Source: Streptomyces sp. NBC_00704 (GTDB lineage Bacteria > Actinomycetota > Actinomycetes > Streptomycetales > Streptomycetaceae). From it: a stretch of DNA of 64,000 bases. The notes under the pieces were generated by a model. That model searched no databases and was not told where the DNA came from. It saw only the letters and a program-made list of their open reading frames with translations. Shown here one piece after another: positions 16,795 through 28,150 of the stretch. How positions within the stretch are numbered: position 1 is the stretch's first letter; the number at the start of each line of letters is the position of its first letter. The stretch lies in assembly GCF_036226605.1 (NCBI RefSeq), contig NZ_CP109000.1, positions 248,001 to 312,000 on the forward strand, given 5' to 3'. A program made the position numbers and the translations under genes.

Positions 16795-18030
16795 TCAGTT
16801 CTCGGCGGCTTGCGGCTCGGGCAGACGTCCGCCGTCTCGCGCGCCCCGCGCGCTCCAGCGGGAACGGCCGTCCGCGACCATGGATTTCCACGATCTGTTG
16901 CGCTTGAAGGGCATCTCGAAGACGCGGGAGAACAGCCAGGCGGCGAGAACGGACACCGGCAGGGCCAGGGCGAGCGTGAAGCAGAAGGTGGGCATGCCGG
17001 GGGCCACGAACCGGGGCGCGACCCGGCGGATGACGACCATGACGAGCGGCAGGTGGATCAGGTAGAGGCTGTACGAGAAGTCGCCGAGGGCGCGCACGGG
17101 GCGCGTGCTCAGGAGCCGGACGAGGACCGCGGGTTGGCCGGTGGCGACCGCGGCGATGAGCATCGTCATGGCGGGCGCGACGGCGAGGTCCACCCAGAAG
17201 TAGTGATGGACCGTCCAGACGGAACCGCGCGTGTATCCGATGAGGACGACCGGTGCGGCGGCCAGGACGGCGAGCCATGCCCACGGCAGGCGCCGCACGC
17301 GCTCCGACGCGGCGACGACGGCGGCGCCGGCCACTCCCGCGACGAAGACGGGAGCGAGATGCGGGGCGAGCCAGTTCTCGCCCTCGACGGGGTTCGCGTG
17401 GGCGGCCGCCAGCCCGAGCGCCACTACGGGAAGCGTCACGCTGGCGGCCAGGGCGACCGCGCCGAACCGTCTGCGCACGAGCAGCAGCAGGGGGAAGAGG
17501 ACGTACAGCTCGGCCTCGACGCCGATCGACCAGAACGCGCCGTTCGGTGTCGGGGCGTGGACCATGTCCTGGGCGACGAGACCGTAGACCAGGACCGACG
17601 CGCCGGTGGGCGGTCCGAAGTGGGAGGCGGGCACCAGGGCCCAGGAGATGACCAGGCTGATGGCGAGGGCCGCCCAGTAGGGAGGCAGGATGCGCCAGGC
17701 GCGTCGGCGCAGGAACCGGGCGACGCCGCCCGACCGCCAGTCGTGGAAGGCCGGGGAGATCGCCAGCGAGAACCCGGACAGCACCAGGAAGAAGACGACC
17801 GCGAGACGGCCGAACATCAGCACGTCCAGCCAGGCGGGAGCTGAACTGTCGGGATATCCCGGGAAGGTGTACAGCCAGCAGTGGAACAGCACGACGTAGA
17901 GCGCCGCCAGGCCCCGCAGGCCGTCCAGGCCCGGCACCTGCCGGCGGGCGGGCGTCCCGCTCGCCCTCTCCGCCTGCGGCGGTGGGGCGGCCAGGGCCAC
18001 GGCGCTGGCCGCCGGACGGCTCGAATCCAC
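16795..18030 (-). CDS. Acyltransferase 3 family membrane protein (OafA/YrhL-like)
   Basis: The 411-residue product has about ten membrane helices and the family's entry motif PGLDGLRGLAALYVVLFHCW (about residues 30-49), in which the histidine and the R of LRG are characteristic. Further motifs are GRLAVVFFLVLSGF, RRAWRILPPYWAA, WSIGVEAELYVLFPLLL and SYSLYLIHLPLV. Such proteins move acyl groups, often acetyl, to sugars or lipids in the envelope. The acceptor is unknown. GTG 18030 is chosen because GAGG stands six bases before it; an earlier in-frame GTG (18057) is possible. The long C-terminal tail is basic and cytoplasmic. Confidence 0.85.
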   Translation of the reverse strand: MDSSRPAASAVALAAPPPQAERASGTPARRQVPGLDGLRGLAALYVVLFHCWLYTFPGYPDSSAPAWLDVLMFGRLAVVFFLVLSGFSLAISPAFHDWRSGGVARFLRRRAWRILPPYWAALAISLVISWALVPASHFGPPTGASVLVYGLVAQDMVHAPTPNGAFWSIGVEAELYVLFPLLLLVRRRFGAVALAASVTLPVVALGLAAAHANPVEGENWLAPHLAPVFVAGVAGAAVVAASERVRRLPWAWLAVLAAAPVVLIGYTRGSVWTVHHYFWVDLAVAPAMTMLIAAVATGQPAVLVRLLSTRPVRALGDFSYSLYLIHLPLVMVVIRRVAPRFVAPGMPTFCFTLALALPVSVLAAWLFSRVFEMPFKRNRSWKSMVADGRSRWSARGARDGGRLPEPQAAEN

Positions 18031-18252
18031 TGAAATCCTCAACCCTTCCCTGGACACGAAGTGCCCGAAGAACCACCTGCTGCCGGCGCGTGCCCGACGG
18101 CCTCCCGCCCACGGCCGTGTCCGGGCCGGTTCGCGGGGCGCTGCCACGCACGTTCGTCGTGACTGGTACGTCGCGTGCGGCCGGGCGGTTCAACAGGAAG
18201 CCAGGAAGTCAAGAAGTACAGGAAGCCTGCGGTGTTGATCCGAGGCGGGCGA

Positions 18253-18294
18253 CGCCGAAGGCCGGGCGGGAGCGCTCCCGTCCGGCCTTCGGCG
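18253..18294 (-). terminator. Very long hairpin downstream of the catalase gene
   Basis: A 42-base palindrome gives a 21-22 bp stem with one G-U pair and almost no loop, 55 bases after the catalase stop. Its centre GGGAGCGCTCCC resembles a CebR operator core, but the position fits a terminator. CCTTCGGCGC recurs twice more just after it. The 318-base gap 18031-18348 holds nothing else. Confidence 0.6.
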
Positions 18295-18348
18295 CCCGTC
18301 CGACCTTCGGCGCTGTGCGTACCTTCGGCGCCGGTGCGTCGCGACTGA

Positions 18349-20622
<2,274 letters not shown>

Positions 20623-20742
20623 CGTCACATTCCTTGCTTCTGAACGGTGGGGATACGGAGGGGACGAACCGGTGGGAACGCCTGTCGGCACCGCGCCCCC
20701 GGAGGGTTGCCGCAGACGTCCGACGCCGGGCCGACCAGCCGT

Positions 20743-20766
20743 GTACCCGGACAGCGGCGGACAACC
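20743..20766 (-). promoter_or_regulatory. katE: SigB-like promoter of the catalase gene
   Basis: On the minus strand GGTT (20763-20766), a 14-base spacer and GGGTAC (20743-20748) match GNNT-N14-16-GGGTAY, 120 bases before the ATG. SigB control of the related catB is established in Streptomyces coelicolor. Confidence 0.55.
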
Positions 20767-20847
20767 CCTGCGTATGCGCCGGACGTCGGTGAATCGGTCA
20801 CGACGGTCCGGGGCCGCGGACACGACCTCCCCGGACAGGCGGAACGC

Positions 20848-21141
20848 CTAGCCGGTGACCACCTTGTAGGCCGGGTAGATCGTCGGCTGCGTCTCGGGGA
20901 TGCCGGCTTCCCTCAGCATCGGGGCGAGTTTCTCGCCGAACTGCCGGAAGGCGTCCTCGGACTCCCAGACGTCGGTGACGAACCAGCCGGTCGGGCTGGG
21001 TCCCGTCGCGTGGGAGATCAGGCCCGGCACGGGCCAGTCCGACGCCTTCTCGAGACCGCGTCCGCCGGTCATCCTGTCGGTGAGCTGGTCGTACTGGGCC
21101 TGGGTCGCGCCCGGGAAGTCGAACGTGATGATGATCGTCAA
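20848..21141 (-). CDS. Dimeric alpha/beta-barrel (antibiotic monooxygenase-like) protein
   Basis: The 97-residue product has the small ferredoxin-like barrel pattern: TIIITFDFPGATQAQYDQL, a central PGLISHATGPSPTGWFVTDVWESEDAFRQF, and a final IYPAYKVVTG. Such proteins act as small oxygenases or as sequestering dimers. The reading frame at the family start has TTG (21141) and no ATG or GTG close by, so TTG is taken as start, with GGA seven bases before. It is upstream of katE on the same strand, but 225 bases and katE's own promoter separate them. Confidence 0.7.
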   Translation of the reverse strand: MTIIITFDFPGATQAQYDQLTDRMTGGRGLEKASDWPVPGLISHATGPSPTGWFVTDVWESEDAFRQFGEKLAPMLREAGIPETQPTIYPAYKVVTG

Positions 21142-21412
21142 GGTGGGATCCGCTCTCGCTCGATGGCCGTTGCTTCCTGCTCCGAGCTGACCAGCACGGG
21201 AGGCGGGCTGCCACCGGAGCGGGTCCGTCCGCATGCATGACGCGGCGGCGCCGGAGGCCGACGGGCGATGCTGGGGGTCCCGGAGCCCTGGGGCCCTCGG
21301 GGGAACGGGGCGGCGAGCGAGGGGCGGGGAGCGGTGGACGGGAATCAGGGGGCGGGGAGCGGAGGCGCCCGGGCCTTCGCCGCGTCCCGCCGGGGCGCCG
21401 CTCGCCGTGCGG

Positions 21413-23854
21413 TCAGCGCGGCAGGGGTTGTTCGGCCCAGATGGTCTTGCCGGTGGCGGTGTGGCGGCTGCCCCAGCGCTCGGCCACCTGGGCGACCAGC
21501 AGGAGCCCGCGCCCGCCCTCGTCGAAGACACGGGCCCGCCGCAGGTGCGGGGCGGCGCTGCTGCCGTCGGAGACTTCGCAGATCAACACGTCGGCGAGGA
21601 TGAGCCGCAGCTCGATGGGGCCGGCGCCGTACCGGATGGAGTTGGTGACCAGTTCGCTGACGATCAGCTCGGTGGCGAACTCGAGGTCGTTCAGATCCCA
21701 GGCGGCCAGTTGCTCGCTCGCCGTCCGGCGGGCCCCGGCGACGGCCGCCGGGTCCGCGGGCAGCCGCCAGGTGCGCACCTGGTCGGCTCCGAGACCGGAC
21801 GCCCGGGCCAGCAGCAGGACGATGTCGTCGCCGGGCGGGTCGGCCCGTACCTTGCGCATCACCTCGTCGCAGACTTCCTCCAGGCCGGCGGCCGGGCCGC
21901 GCAGCGCCTCGGTGAGCAGGTCCAGTCCGACGTCGATGTCGCGGCCGGGGGTCTCGATCAGACCGTCGGTGTACAGGGCGAGGAGACTGCCCTTGTCCAT
22001 GGTGATCCGGGCGGATTCGAAGGGCAGGCCGCCCAGGCCCAGCGGCGGCCCGGCGGGCAGGTCGAGGACCCGGACTTCGCCGTCGGAGGTCATCAGGACG
22101 GGCGGCGGATGGCCGGCCCGTGCCAGGTCGCACAGGCCCGCGACGGGGTCGTAGACGGCGTAGAGGCAGGTGGCCCCCACCTCCGCCGAGGCCTCCTCCG
22201 CCTGCCTTCGGGCGTCGGGGCCCTCCTCCCGGTCGAGGCGGATGACCAGGTCGTCGAGGCGGGTGAGCAGTTCGTCGGGCGCGAAGTCGGCGTCGGCGAG
22301 GGTCCGCACCGCGGTGCGCAGGCGGCCCATCGTCGCCGAGGCGCGCACGCCGTGGCCCACGACGTCGCCCACCACCAGCGCCACCCGTCCCCCGGACAGG
22401 GCGATGACGTCGAACCAGTCCCCGCCGATCTCCTCCCCGGCGCCGGCGGGCAGGTAGCGGTGGGCGAGGTCGACCGCCTGCGCCAGGGGCAGCCGCTCGG
22501 GCAGCAGACTGCGCTGGAGGGTGAGCGCGGTCCGGCGCTCGCGCGTGTAGCGGCGGGCGTTGTCGATGCTCACCGCCGCCCTCGCGGCGATCTCCTCGGC
22601 GAGCAGCAGGTCGTCCTCGCCGAAGGCGTCCGCGGTGCGGTGGCGCAGCAGGTGCATCACGCCGAGGGTGATGCCCCGGGCGCGCAGCGGCACCATCATC
22701 ACGGAGTGGATCCGGAACCGTCTGATGCTCTCGGCGCGGGCCGGGGAGGACGTGGACCACGCGACGAGCCGCGGATCGCCCGCGCGGTAGTGCGCGCCCC
22801 GGCCGCTGATCAGCACCCGGGCCGGCGGCGAGCCGGGCGGGTAGACGTCGACGTCGCCCGCCCGGACCACGGATTCGGGGCATCCGGACAGGACCGAGCG
22901 TTGCGCGGTGCGGCGGCACTGCACCGGCGTGTCAGGCGGGATCGGCTGCGGTTCGTGTCCCTGGACGACGGATTCCAGCAGGTCCACGGTGGCGAAGTCG
23001 GCGAACCCGCTCACCGCCACCTCCACCAGTTCCTCGGTCGTGCGGGTGACGTCCAGGGTGCTGCCGATGCGGGCCCCGGCGTCGTTCAGCACGGCCAGGC
23101 GGCGACGGGCCAAGTACTGCTCGGTGATGTCGATGACCAGGGCCGACACCCCGAGGACCGCGCCCGCCCGGTCCTTCAGCGGGGACAGGTAGGCCGACCA
23201 GGCATGATCGCCGACCTCGCCGGGGGCCCGGAAGGGCTGCTCCTCACGGAAGATCGTCTCTCCGGTGCGCACGACCTGCCGCTGCAAGCGGTCGATCTCG
23301 TCGAGGGGCGGGACAGGGTGGATCTCCCACAGCGTGAGGCCTCTCATCTCCTCCTGGGTGAGTCCCATGGCACGGCTCATCACCTGGTTGCACGCCACGA
23401 ACCGGGCGTCGCGGTCGTAGACGGCCACGGGCAGCGGGAGCTGGGCGAGCGCGAGGTCCCACAGCTCCGCTGCCGCCGCGTCGGTCGGACCGGCCGGATA
23501 CGTCGTGGCCGCCGGCGTGACGACCCACGGGATCGCGCCGCCGGAGTCCGTCAGCGGTGTGCCGCGCAGCTGTGCCTCGACCCGGTCGCCGTCGCTCCGG
23601 CGCAGTGCGATGTCGCTGGTCCAGGGCTCACCGGCGGCGAGGTGGCGGCGCATCGCAGTGGGCAGCCTGGCGGCGAGCAGGCGGGCGGCGGGCCGGCCGA
23701 GGACGTTCTCGGACCGGTGGCCGAGCAGCCGCTCCGCGCCGGCGCTCCAGGCCGTGACCGCGCCGCGGGCGTCGATGACGACGGCGAAGTCCTCGGGAGC
23801 TCCCGTGGCTCGCGCTCCTGAGGTCGTCTCGGCTTGGTGGTCCATGGGAGCCAT
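21413..23854 (-). CDS. PAS-PAS-GAF-PP2C(SpoIIE)-HATPase signalling protein
   Basis: This soluble 813-residue protein has two PAS domains (about 20-115 and 130-245, the latter with an RFVACNQVMSRAMGLTQEEM segment), GAF (255-440), SpoIIE-type PP2C (455-680; GGDWFDV near 475 and GDVVGHG) and an RsbW-like ATPase (690-810; ELVTNSIRYG, GGRGLLLV). It is the third such protein in 24 kb and shares the order and most motifs of the gene at 2826-5291. Similar multidomain proteins, such as OsaC, modulate SigB in Streptomyces. The start may be ATG 23854 or ATG 23845; neither has a strong ribosome binding site. Confidence 0.87.
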   Translation of the reverse strand: MAPMDHQAETTSGARATGAPEDFAVVIDARGAVTAWSAGAERLLGHRSENVLGRPAARLLAARLPTAMRRHLAAGEPWTSDIALRRSDGDRVEAQLRGTPLTDSGGAIPWVVTPAATTYPAGPTDAAAAELWDLALAQLPLPVAVYDRDARFVACNQVMSRAMGLTQEEMRGLTLWEIHPVPPLDEIDRLQRQVVRTGETIFREEQPFRAPGEVGDHAWSAYLSPLKDRAGAVLGVSALVIDITEQYLARRRLAVLNDAGARIGSTLDVTRTTEELVEVAVSGFADFATVDLLESVVQGHEPQPIPPDTPVQCRRTAQRSVLSGCPESVVRAGDVDVYPPGSPPARVLISGRGAHYRAGDPRLVAWSTSSPARAESIRRFRIHSVMMVPLRARGITLGVMHLLRHRTADAFGEDDLLLAEEIAARAAVSIDNARRYTRERRTALTLQRSLLPERLPLAQAVDLAHRYLPAGAGEEIGGDWFDVIALSGGRVALVVGDVVGHGVRASATMGRLRTAVRTLADADFAPDELLTRLDDLVIRLDREEGPDARRQAEEASAEVGATCLYAVYDPVAGLCDLARAGHPPPVLMTSDGEVRVLDLPAGPPLGLGGLPFESARITMDKGSLLALYTDGLIETPGRDIDVGLDLLTEALRGPAAGLEEVCDEVMRKVRADPPGDDIVLLLARASGLGADQVRTWRLPADPAAVAGARRTASEQLAAWDLNDLEFATELIVSELVTNSIRYGAGPIELRLILADVLICEVSDGSSAAPHLRRARVFDEGGRGLLLVAQVAERWGSRHTATGKTIWAEQPLPR

Positions 23855-24122
23855 CCCGACGTCGTTCCTGTCGCGCCCGGCGCGGCGCCGCGTCGACCGT
23901 CACCGGCGCTGCCTCCAGCATCCTGCCACGGCACACCCCGCTCAACCGCCCGGAGGCGGGGGACGCGGGGAGGGACTGCGGCGCGCGCGGCGTGTGGCGG
24001 TGGCGCCGAAGACCGTCCGCCGGTCCTCGGCGGACCGGGCGAGACGGCGGTCGGGAAGCCCGGGGCCCTGCTTGCCCCCAGTAGCCGCACCGGGATCGGC
24101 GGCGGAACGCGTCGCAGGGGCC
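23855..24122. other. Non-coding stretch upstream of the third phosphatase gene
   Basis: Between the phosphatase start and the next stop on the same strand (328 bases in all) I see no gene and no clear promoter. The far end holds the terminator at 24123-24162. Confidence 0.5.
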
Positions 24123-24162
24123 GGGCGCGCCCTTCCGCCTGCGGTGCGGAGGCGGCGCGCCC
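24123..24162 (-). terminator. Terminator downstream of the mycothiol-enzyme gene
   Basis: GGGCGCGCC (24123-24131) pairs with GGCGCGCCC (24154-24162), with further partly paired bases inside, 20 bases after the stop codon of the maleylpyruvate-isomerase-like gene. Confidence 0.55.
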
Positions 24163-24182
24163 TCCCGTGCTGCCCCTTCGTG

Positions 24183-24980
24183 CTACCGCTCGGGGTCCCA
24201 CTCCATGAGCTGCTCGAAGAGGCGCAGGTCGCCGTCGAGCTTCAGGGAGTCCTGCGGAATGCGGCCGTGGAGCGCCAGGACCAGTTCGCTGGCCGTGCCC
24301 GCCATGGAGGCGTCGGCGGCGACGGCCGGCGTCCCGTCGGGGGCGGGCTGTGCGCCGGGCGCGGGCAGACGGGCGAGCCGTGAGCCGTCGTCGGAGAGCC
24401 GGCTGCGCCAGGAGCGGCCCTCGGTGGCGTGGTAGTCAACCACGGCGGGCTCGTGCGGCCATGCGACGTCGGTGGTGCCGAACGTGGACAGGAACTCCTC
24501 CACGCCGTCGAGCGCCACCTCTTCCGGCACCGGTTGCGCGGCGCCGACGGTGAGCTGGGCGTCGTAGGTGTGCACGGCGATCTCGTGGAGCTGGCGCCGG
24601 GCGACGCCGGTGGCGGTCAGCGGCGACTGCGACCTGCCCCAGAACGTCCAGCACCGGCGGTCGGGGCCGGCTTCCCGGAGCGCGTCCAACAGAAGCTGTG
24701 TGGAGGCGGCCAGCCAGGCCGGCAGGTCCTCGCGCTCGCGGGGCGCGGTCCAGTCGCCCTGCGGGACGGCCTTGCCCGTGGCGTCGGGGCCCGCGGCGAC
24801 GGTCGCGGCCCACACGCGGCGGCCCTCGCCCAGGTGCTTCACGAGGTCGTACAGCGTCCACTCGGGGCAGGTCGGCACCCGCACGTCGAGGCTCGGGGCG
24901 GCGGATATCGCGGCGCGGAAGGCATGCGACCGATCGTCGATCAGGCGCAGCAAGTCGGTGAATTCCCAGGTGTCTTGCAC
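24183..24980 (-). CDS. Maleylpyruvate isomerase-family, mycothiol-dependent DinB-like protein
   Basis: The 265-residue product has the MDMPI N-terminal pattern (RLIDDRSHAFRAAI, VPTCPEWTLYDLVKHLGEGRRVWA) with the conserved CPEW and H positions, and a histidine pair in RRQLHEIAVHTYDAQLTVG that in the DinB-like fold helps bind a metal. The C-terminal part (ASELVLALHGRIP) is the MDMPI C-domain. Family members use mycothiol as thiol cofactor; the reaction here is unknown. The start is GTG 24980 with no clear ribosome binding site; GATAGAAA 8-15 bases upstream may mean a very short leader. Confidence 0.85.
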   Translation of the reverse strand: MQDTWEFTDLLRLIDDRSHAFRAAISAAPSLDVRVPTCPEWTLYDLVKHLGEGRRVWAATVAAGPDATGKAVPQGDWTAPREREDLPAWLAASTQLLLDALREAGPDRRCWTFWGRSQSPLTATGVARRQLHEIAVHTYDAQLTVGAAQPVPEEVALDGVEEFLSTFGTTDVAWPHEPAVVDYHATEGRSWRSRLSDDGSRLARLPAPGAQPAPDGTPAVAADASMAGTASELVLALHGRIPQDSLKLDGDLRLFEQLMEWDPER

Positions 24981-25176
24981 TGCGTGTTTCTATCACCGGA
25001 CTCCGTCGTCCGGACAGCGGGTTTCGCCGGGACCCCGGCTCCCGGGAGAGCGATCCCCGGAAGCCGGCGCCGGCACGCACCGGGCTTGCCGCACGGGGCG
25101 GCGGTCCTCCCGCACCCCGTGGTGCGCCGGGAGCGGGGCCGCACCACGACGGCCCGACGGTCCCGGGTCCGCCGCG

Positions 25177-26637
25177 TCAGGCCGCGTCCGAGCGGCGTCG
25201 CGGGAGGCGGCGGGCCCCGCCCGAGCGCAGCCACGCCGCGACGGCGATCACGGCGGCCGCGCTGCCGTAGGCCCAGGCCTGGAGGGGGAATCCGGGCAGC
25301 AGGCGGCCCGCGAGGTAGAGGACGGTGCCGGCGAGGGTGACGGTCAGCCATTCCCAGCGGCCGTCCAGGGCGACGAGGGCGACCACCAGCAGGGAGTACC
25401 AGGGGTAGCTGGGCGAGAACAGGAGCAGGGCCGTGCCGGTGACCAGGAGGGCGCCGCGCCAGGGGCGGGCGGGGTCCCCGCGCCGCCACACGTACAGCGC
25501 CGCCAGGGCGATCAGCAGGGCGGCGGCCGGGCCCGCGGCCGTGTCGGGCAGCAGGAGCCTCAGCAGGGCGAACCGGCGTACGTGGCCCGGTTCGTAGCCC
25601 TCCTCGTGGAGGTAGCCGGGGAGGTAGCCCAGAACGCCGGCGCCGGAGCTCACGACATGGGGCAGATAGGCGAGTGCCACCGCGGCGACGGCCGCCGCGA
25701 CCACGCGCAGGACGCGCGTCGGCCCGCGCTGGCCCGACAGGGCTCCGGGCAGGACGAGGACGGGCAGCAGCTTGACGGCGACGGCGGCGCCCAGCAGGGC
25801 GCCCCGGCGGGTTCCGGCGCTCGCGGTGCCGAGGGCGAGCACCACGAACAGCACGCCCAGGGTGTCGATGTGGGCGTTGTTCACCGCTTCCAGGGAGACC
25901 GCCGGGCACCAGCCCCACAGTGCGGCCCTCGCGGGAGCCTGCCGCGGGTCGCCGCGGCGGCGCAGGACGACCAGCAGGGCGACGGTCGTGGCGAAGGCCA
26001 GGACCGCTCCGCCCACCTGGAGCGGCTTGTGGCGGCTGTCGGCCGGGGAGAGTTCGTGCACCGCGAAGAACCAGCCCTCGGCCACAGGCGGGTAGATCGT
26101 GGGGACGGTGGGCCGGTTGATGCGGACGCAGAGGCCCGCGGCCGTGTGGGTCAGTCCCCAGCCCTCGCAGGTGGCCCGGTCGGGGAACAGCCAGGCGTCG
26201 CGCAGGGGGGCGAGTTCCGGGGCGGCCGGCGGGTGGGCGTAGGGGGAGACGCCGGCCGCCTGGACCCGGCCGTCCCAGGCGTAGCGGTACATGTCGTTGC
26301 TGGTGCGGGGCTGGGCGGTGAGCCCGGCCACGGCGATCGCGGCCGCGCCGGCGAGGACGAGGACGGTCGCGGCACGGGCCGGGACCTTGCGCACGCTCCA
26401 CACGGCGGCGGCGAACAGCGTCCAGGCGAGGCCGTATCCGGCGAGCAGGCGGCCGGGGACGCTCTCGTGGTCGCCCTGGTGGAGGGTGCCCGCGACGGCG
26501 GCGGCGACGGCGGCCACGAGCGCCGCGGTCGCCGCGACGCGGGCGCGGCCGGCCCGCGTGGGGGCCGGGGCGGCGGGGCCCGTCGGCGGCGGGCCGGGCT
26601 GGGCGGTGTCCCGCGGGTGCGGGCCGACGACGGTCAT
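25177..26637 (-). CDS. Polyprenyl-phosphate-dependent GT87-like membrane glycosyltransferase
   Basis: The 486-residue protein has about ten to eleven membrane helices and GT87/PimE-like features: SNDMYRYAWDGRVQAAGVSPY (about 112-132) contains the family's early acidic residue and a YRYAWDGR motif; VPTIYPPVAEGWF and WCPAVSLEAVNNAHIDTLGV follow. Such enzymes transfer mannose or another sugar from polyprenyl phosphate outside the membrane. It is the last gene of the GT2, DUF2064, methyltransferase and GT87 operon: its ATG overlaps the upstream stop by four bases. Donor and acceptor are unknown. Confidence 0.82.
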   Translation of the reverse strand: MTVVGPHPRDTAQPGPPPTGPAAPAPTRAGRARVAATAALVAAVAAAVAGTLHQGDHESVPGRLLAGYGLAWTLFAAAVWSVRKVPARAATVLVLAGAAAIAVAGLTAQPRTSNDMYRYAWDGRVQAAGVSPYAHPPAAPELAPLRDAWLFPDRATCEGWGLTHTAAGLCVRINRPTVPTIYPPVAEGWFFAVHELSPADSRHKPLQVGGAVLAFATTVALLVVLRRRGDPRQAPARAALWGWCPAVSLEAVNNAHIDTLGVLFVVLALGTASAGTRRGALLGAAVAVKLLPVLVLPGALSGQRGPTRVLRVVAAAVAAVALAYLPHVVSSGAGVLGYLPGYLHEEGYEPGHVRRFALLRLLLPDTAAGPAAALLIALAALYVWRRGDPARPWRGALLVTGTALLLFSPSYPWYSLLVVALVALDGRWEWLTVTLAGTVLYLAGRLLPGFPLQAWAYGSAAAVIAVAAWLRSGGARRLPRRRSDAA

Positions 26638-27407
26638 GGGCGGTCCGGTCCTTCCGCGCGCTGAGGAGGGACGGCGTCGAACCGCGCGGTGGGGCGGTGC
26701 AGTTCGACGAAGACCCGGCCGTCGCTCGTCCAGCGGCCGGTGAGGATCCAGCCGGTCGCGTCGGCGGCGCGCAGCAGGGCGGTGGCGCCGACCCGGGCCC
26801 AGGCGAAGGGGCGTCCGTGGCGGCCGTCGGCGTCCTCGACGCGGACGGTGAGCCGTTCGTCGACGTCGTGCGGGGCGGCCTCGACCAGCAGGCGCCCGCC
26901 GGGCCTGAGCAGTCCGCGCAGGCGGGTCAGCAGCACCGTAGGGTCGCCGCCGATGCCGACGTTGCCGTCCATCAGCAGCACCGTGCCCCAGCGCCCCTCC
27001 CTGGGGAGGGGGTCGAAGACGGAGCGCCGCAGGGCGCTTGCGCCGCGTTTCCGGGTGAGGGCGACGGCGGCGGGGCTGACGTCCACGCCGAGCGCGGTCA
27101 TGCCCCGGGCGGACAGTGCGGCGACCAGGCGTCCGGGGCCGCAGCCCACGTCCAGGACGGGTCCGGCGCAGCGGTGCAGGACGGCGGTGTCGGCGGTGTC
27201 GGGCGCGGCGCAGTAGCGCTCCACGTCCAGGGGCAGCAGGTCGGGGGTCCCCGGGGGCGGCGTCGTCATGCGGCGCAGGTAGAGGGGGCCGCGGCCGCGT
27301 CGCACGGCGCGCCCGTAGGGGTCGTCGGTCCAGGGCTCCCCCGGCTCGGCGGGCGCACGCCGGTCGGCGCGTGGCCCGCTCGCCGGGATCGGGATGGACA
27401 GCGTCAC
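26634..27407 (-). CDS. Class I SAM-dependent methyltransferase
   Basis: The 257-residue product contains a clear motif I, PVLDVGCGPGRLVAALS, followed by ALGVDVSPAAVALTRKRG and VLLMDGNVGIGG. The first 50 residues (PWTDDPYGRAVRRGRGPLYLRR) precede the catalytic core, as in other actinobacterial members of this locus. GTG 27407 is taken as start; AAGGA lies about 11 bases upstream. The substrate is unknown; context between a DUF2064 protein and a GT87 suggests a glycolipid or saccharide intermediate. The stop overlaps the GT87 start. Confidence 0.82.
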   Translation of the reverse strand: MTLSIPIPASGPRADRRAPAEPGEPWTDDPYGRAVRRGRGPLYLRRMTTPPPGTPDLLPLDVERYCAAPDTADTAVLHRCAGPVLDVGCGPGRLVAALSARGMTALGVDVSPAAVALTRKRGASALRRSVFDPLPREGRWGTVLLMDGNVGIGGDPTVLLTRLRGLLRPGGRLLVEAAPHDVDERLTVRVEDADGRHGRPFAWARVGATALLRAADATGWILTGRWTSDGRVFVELHRPTARFDAVPPQRAEGPDRP

Positions 27408-27493
27408 GTGGAGGTGGTCCTTTTCGGGCGGTGGCCGTCGGCCGGTGTCGGTCGTCGTGGTGACGGCGGTGCGCGCGTCCTGCGCGAGGCCGC

Positions 27494-28150
27494 TCAACGG
27501 ACGGCCTGGGCGAGCGCGGCCATGGCGGCGGCGAAGCGGGAGCCGGGCGGACAGGACGCGGCGACGGCGGCGGCGTCGGCCGCGGTGTCGACGTCGCGCA
27601 GCGTCGGCAGCGTCGCGACGCTCAGGCCCGCGTCGGCGAGCCGTCGGCGCTGGACGGCTCCGGTGCGGTCGGTGGACATCTCCACGCCGGTGACGAGGGC
27701 CCCGGCGCGGGCGGGTTCGGCGAGGCCCAGGGCCCAGAAGCCGCCGTCGGCGGCGGGTCCGAACCAGGCGTCGTGCCCGTCGCGGCCGACCCCGGCCAGC
27801 AGGCCGGGGGTGAGCTGCGGGGTGTCCATGCCGACCAGGAGCGCCGGGCCGTCGTCGCAGAGCCCGAAGGCGGCGGCGATGCGCTCGTCGAGGCCGCCGG
27901 CCGCCTGGGGCGCGACCTCGTAACCGGAAGGGAGCCAGGCGCCGGGGCTCCCGTCGAGAACGAGCACGCGGCGCCGGGCGGGGGTCCGGAGCAGGGCGTG
28001 CAGTGTGTCGGTCAGGGCGGCCTCGGCCAGGGCCGCGGCCTCCTGCGGCGTGTAGGGCGGGGTCAGACGGGTCTTGACCCGGCCGGGCAGCGGTTCCTTC
28101 GCGATGACCAGCAGGGTGGGCGTGGCGGGGGCGGTGCGGCGCGGGCTCAC
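27494..28150 (-). CDS. DUF2064 / TIGR04282-like glycosyltransferase-fold protein
   Basis: The 218-residue protein starts TPTLLVIAKEPLPGRVKTRL, the fingerprint of the DUF2064 family, which has a GT-A or nucleotidyltransferase-like (CofC) fold. LLVGMDTPQLTPGLL gives the acidic-rich motif that in this fold binds metal and nucleotide, and WFGPAADGGFWALGL follows. Activity is uncharacterised for most members. The GTG start overlaps the GT2 stop by four bases (GTGA), so it is translated together with the GT2. Confidence 0.85.
   Translation of the reverse strand: MSPRRTAPATPTLLVIAKEPLPGRVKTRLTPPYTPQEAAALAEAALTDTLHALLRTPARRRVLVLDGSPGAWLPSGYEVAPQAAGGLDERIAAAFGLCDDGPALLVGMDTPQLTPGLLAGVGRDGHDAWFGPAADGGFWALGLAEPARAGALVTGVEMSTDRTGAVQRRRLADAGLSVATLPTLRDVDTAADAAAVAASCPPGSRFAAAMAALAQAVR

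Noticed and set aside
18267..18280. CebR operator CGGGAGCGCTCCCG
   Set aside because: It is the centre of a 42-base hairpin just after the catalase stop, and its ends differ from the CebR box. A terminator explains it better.
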